Shown here: piece by piece, positions 63,291 to 64,000 of the stretch
Layout: each line of letters opens with the position of its first letter
Position numbering within the stretch: position 1 is the stretch's first letter
Assembly (NCBI GenBank): GCA_946902985.2
Contig: OX336393.1
Span: forward strand, 365,596,779-365,660,778
Direction: 5' to 3'
Length of the DNA: 64,000 bases
Source: Meconema thalassinum
Lineage: Eukaryota > Arthropoda > Insecta > Orthoptera > Tettigoniidae
Program-made: the position numbers and the translations under genes
Notes under the pieces: generated by a model
Seen by the model: only the letters and a program-made list of their open reading frames with translations
What the model was told of the DNA's origin: nothing
Databases searched by the model: none

Positions 63291-64000
63291 CGTTCAAGGC
63301 TTGGAGCGTAGACAACTCTGCTCAAAATAAGAAGGGGAAATGTACGACCGCCTAGCACACCTTTGCTTTACGCGAGCACAGATTAGACCTATGTACTGTT
63401 ATATGTGCTATATTTATGAGGTTATACATGAGTGAGTTCCATGAGTTATTATGATTGTTTCAGTACTCATTTTAATATTATTTAAAACGCTGCCTTTCTA
63501 TGATATCATTCCTGTGACTTAATTTTTTAATTCTTGTTGCTTTGTGAGGTTTGAAGCCATTTTTCAGTGTTGCCTAAGTAAACAAAAGTTTGGTGCTTTT
63601 CAGTCGGTCAACACGAATGTACCCAAAAAGAGCTGGGTTATGTCCTAATCCTGAAGTAAATTACATGAGATTAATAAATACACTAGGATGACCAGTTGCG
63701 ATCGTCAAGCGATCATCATCAGATCCATTACACTTAGGCTATAACATCTATTTTTGAGAATACAGGTGAAAAATATTTAAAATATTTACAATTATTTAGT
63801 TGCAGTATTGGTAATGCAACTGTCGGTGTATGCTAAATGTAGTACGGTGTATCTAATGTTAGGTGAAATGCTAAAATGGTGATAAAAAAAAGTCCTCTCG
63901 GCACGCCGGAAGGCGGAGGTAGATTTCACCGGACAAACTTGGAGATAGGCGAAAATAGGCAGAATATGCAGGTTTTCGTAGAAGGATCAGACCTCATTTA
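63291..64000. other. Dispersed repeat pieces, no gene
   Basis: A MITE-like end (GGTCAACACGAATGTACCCA, 63606) and the inverted partner (63665-63750) of 58670-58760; otherwise unassigned to the window end. Confidence 0.55.

Overview
This is a eukaryotic, repeat-dominated stretch, most likely from an arthropod and probably an insect with a large genome. The signs are CCTAA/TTAGG-type repeats (the insect telomere unit), dense tRNA-derived SINEs of several families, mariner, Tc1-like and hAT DNA transposons, RNase H-bearing non-LTR retrotransposons, many (TAA)n microsatellites and the frequent insect-repeat motif 'taggcctac'. I see no convincing host protein-coding gene, no true tRNA or rRNA gene and no prokaryotic signal. 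The species cannot be named from sequence alone.

Layout. 1-5,950: a foldback element with a second, truncated terminus beside it, an internally deleted mariner, several SINEs, a SINE remnant bracketed by ~107-128-bp direct repeats, and a 19-copy, 44-bp minisatellite whose unit carries an RFX X-box-like site. 5,951-21,229: the centrepiece, a 15.3-kb almost perfect palindrome flanked by an exact 6-bp direct repeat. 21,236-30,560: a 293-bp satellite, (CA)n, SINEs, a foldback hairpin and unassigned sequence. 30,563-48,480: a decayed hAT, LINE 3' ends (two of them interrupted by the same SINE at nearly the same place), many SINEs, and a mariner nested in a Tc1-like element. 48,880-64,000: a second satellite-like array, LINE remnants, nested SINEs, a terminal-inverted-repeat element with tRNA-like modules in both arms, and mosaic SINEs.

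The palindromic element is the unusual system. Each ~7.6-kb arm holds one intact, intronless, outward-facing 1217-residue protein-primed-type family B DNA polymerase. It has two N-terminal zinc fingers, a complete exonuclease domain, an inserted endonuclease VII-like zinc module and intact polymerase motifs A, B and C. The rest of each arm is almost entirely tandem repeats: iteron-like units just upstream of the gene, a 42-49-bp set, a T-rich set and a ~128-bp set toward the centre, 105-bp units downstream, telomere-like CCTAA blocks, an inward-facing tRNA-like SINE head, and a terminal region with a duplicated ~34-bp motif. The arms meet at a 41-bp asymmetric spacer. The two polymerases are identical at protein level; the few arm differences found lie outside the gene. 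The 6-bp duplication and 5'-AG left end recall Maverick/Polinton integration, but no integrase, ATPase, protease or capsid gene is present. My reading, an inference, is a young inverted-dimer (hairpin-like) replicon or mobile element that supplies its own polymerase and borrows integration functions.

Elsewhere two features recur. SINEs here are modular: at least two 3' tails are joined to several heads and bodies. Three separate inverted-repeat elements, including the polymerase palindrome, each carry inward-facing tRNA-like modules roughly 200-270 bp inside both ends.
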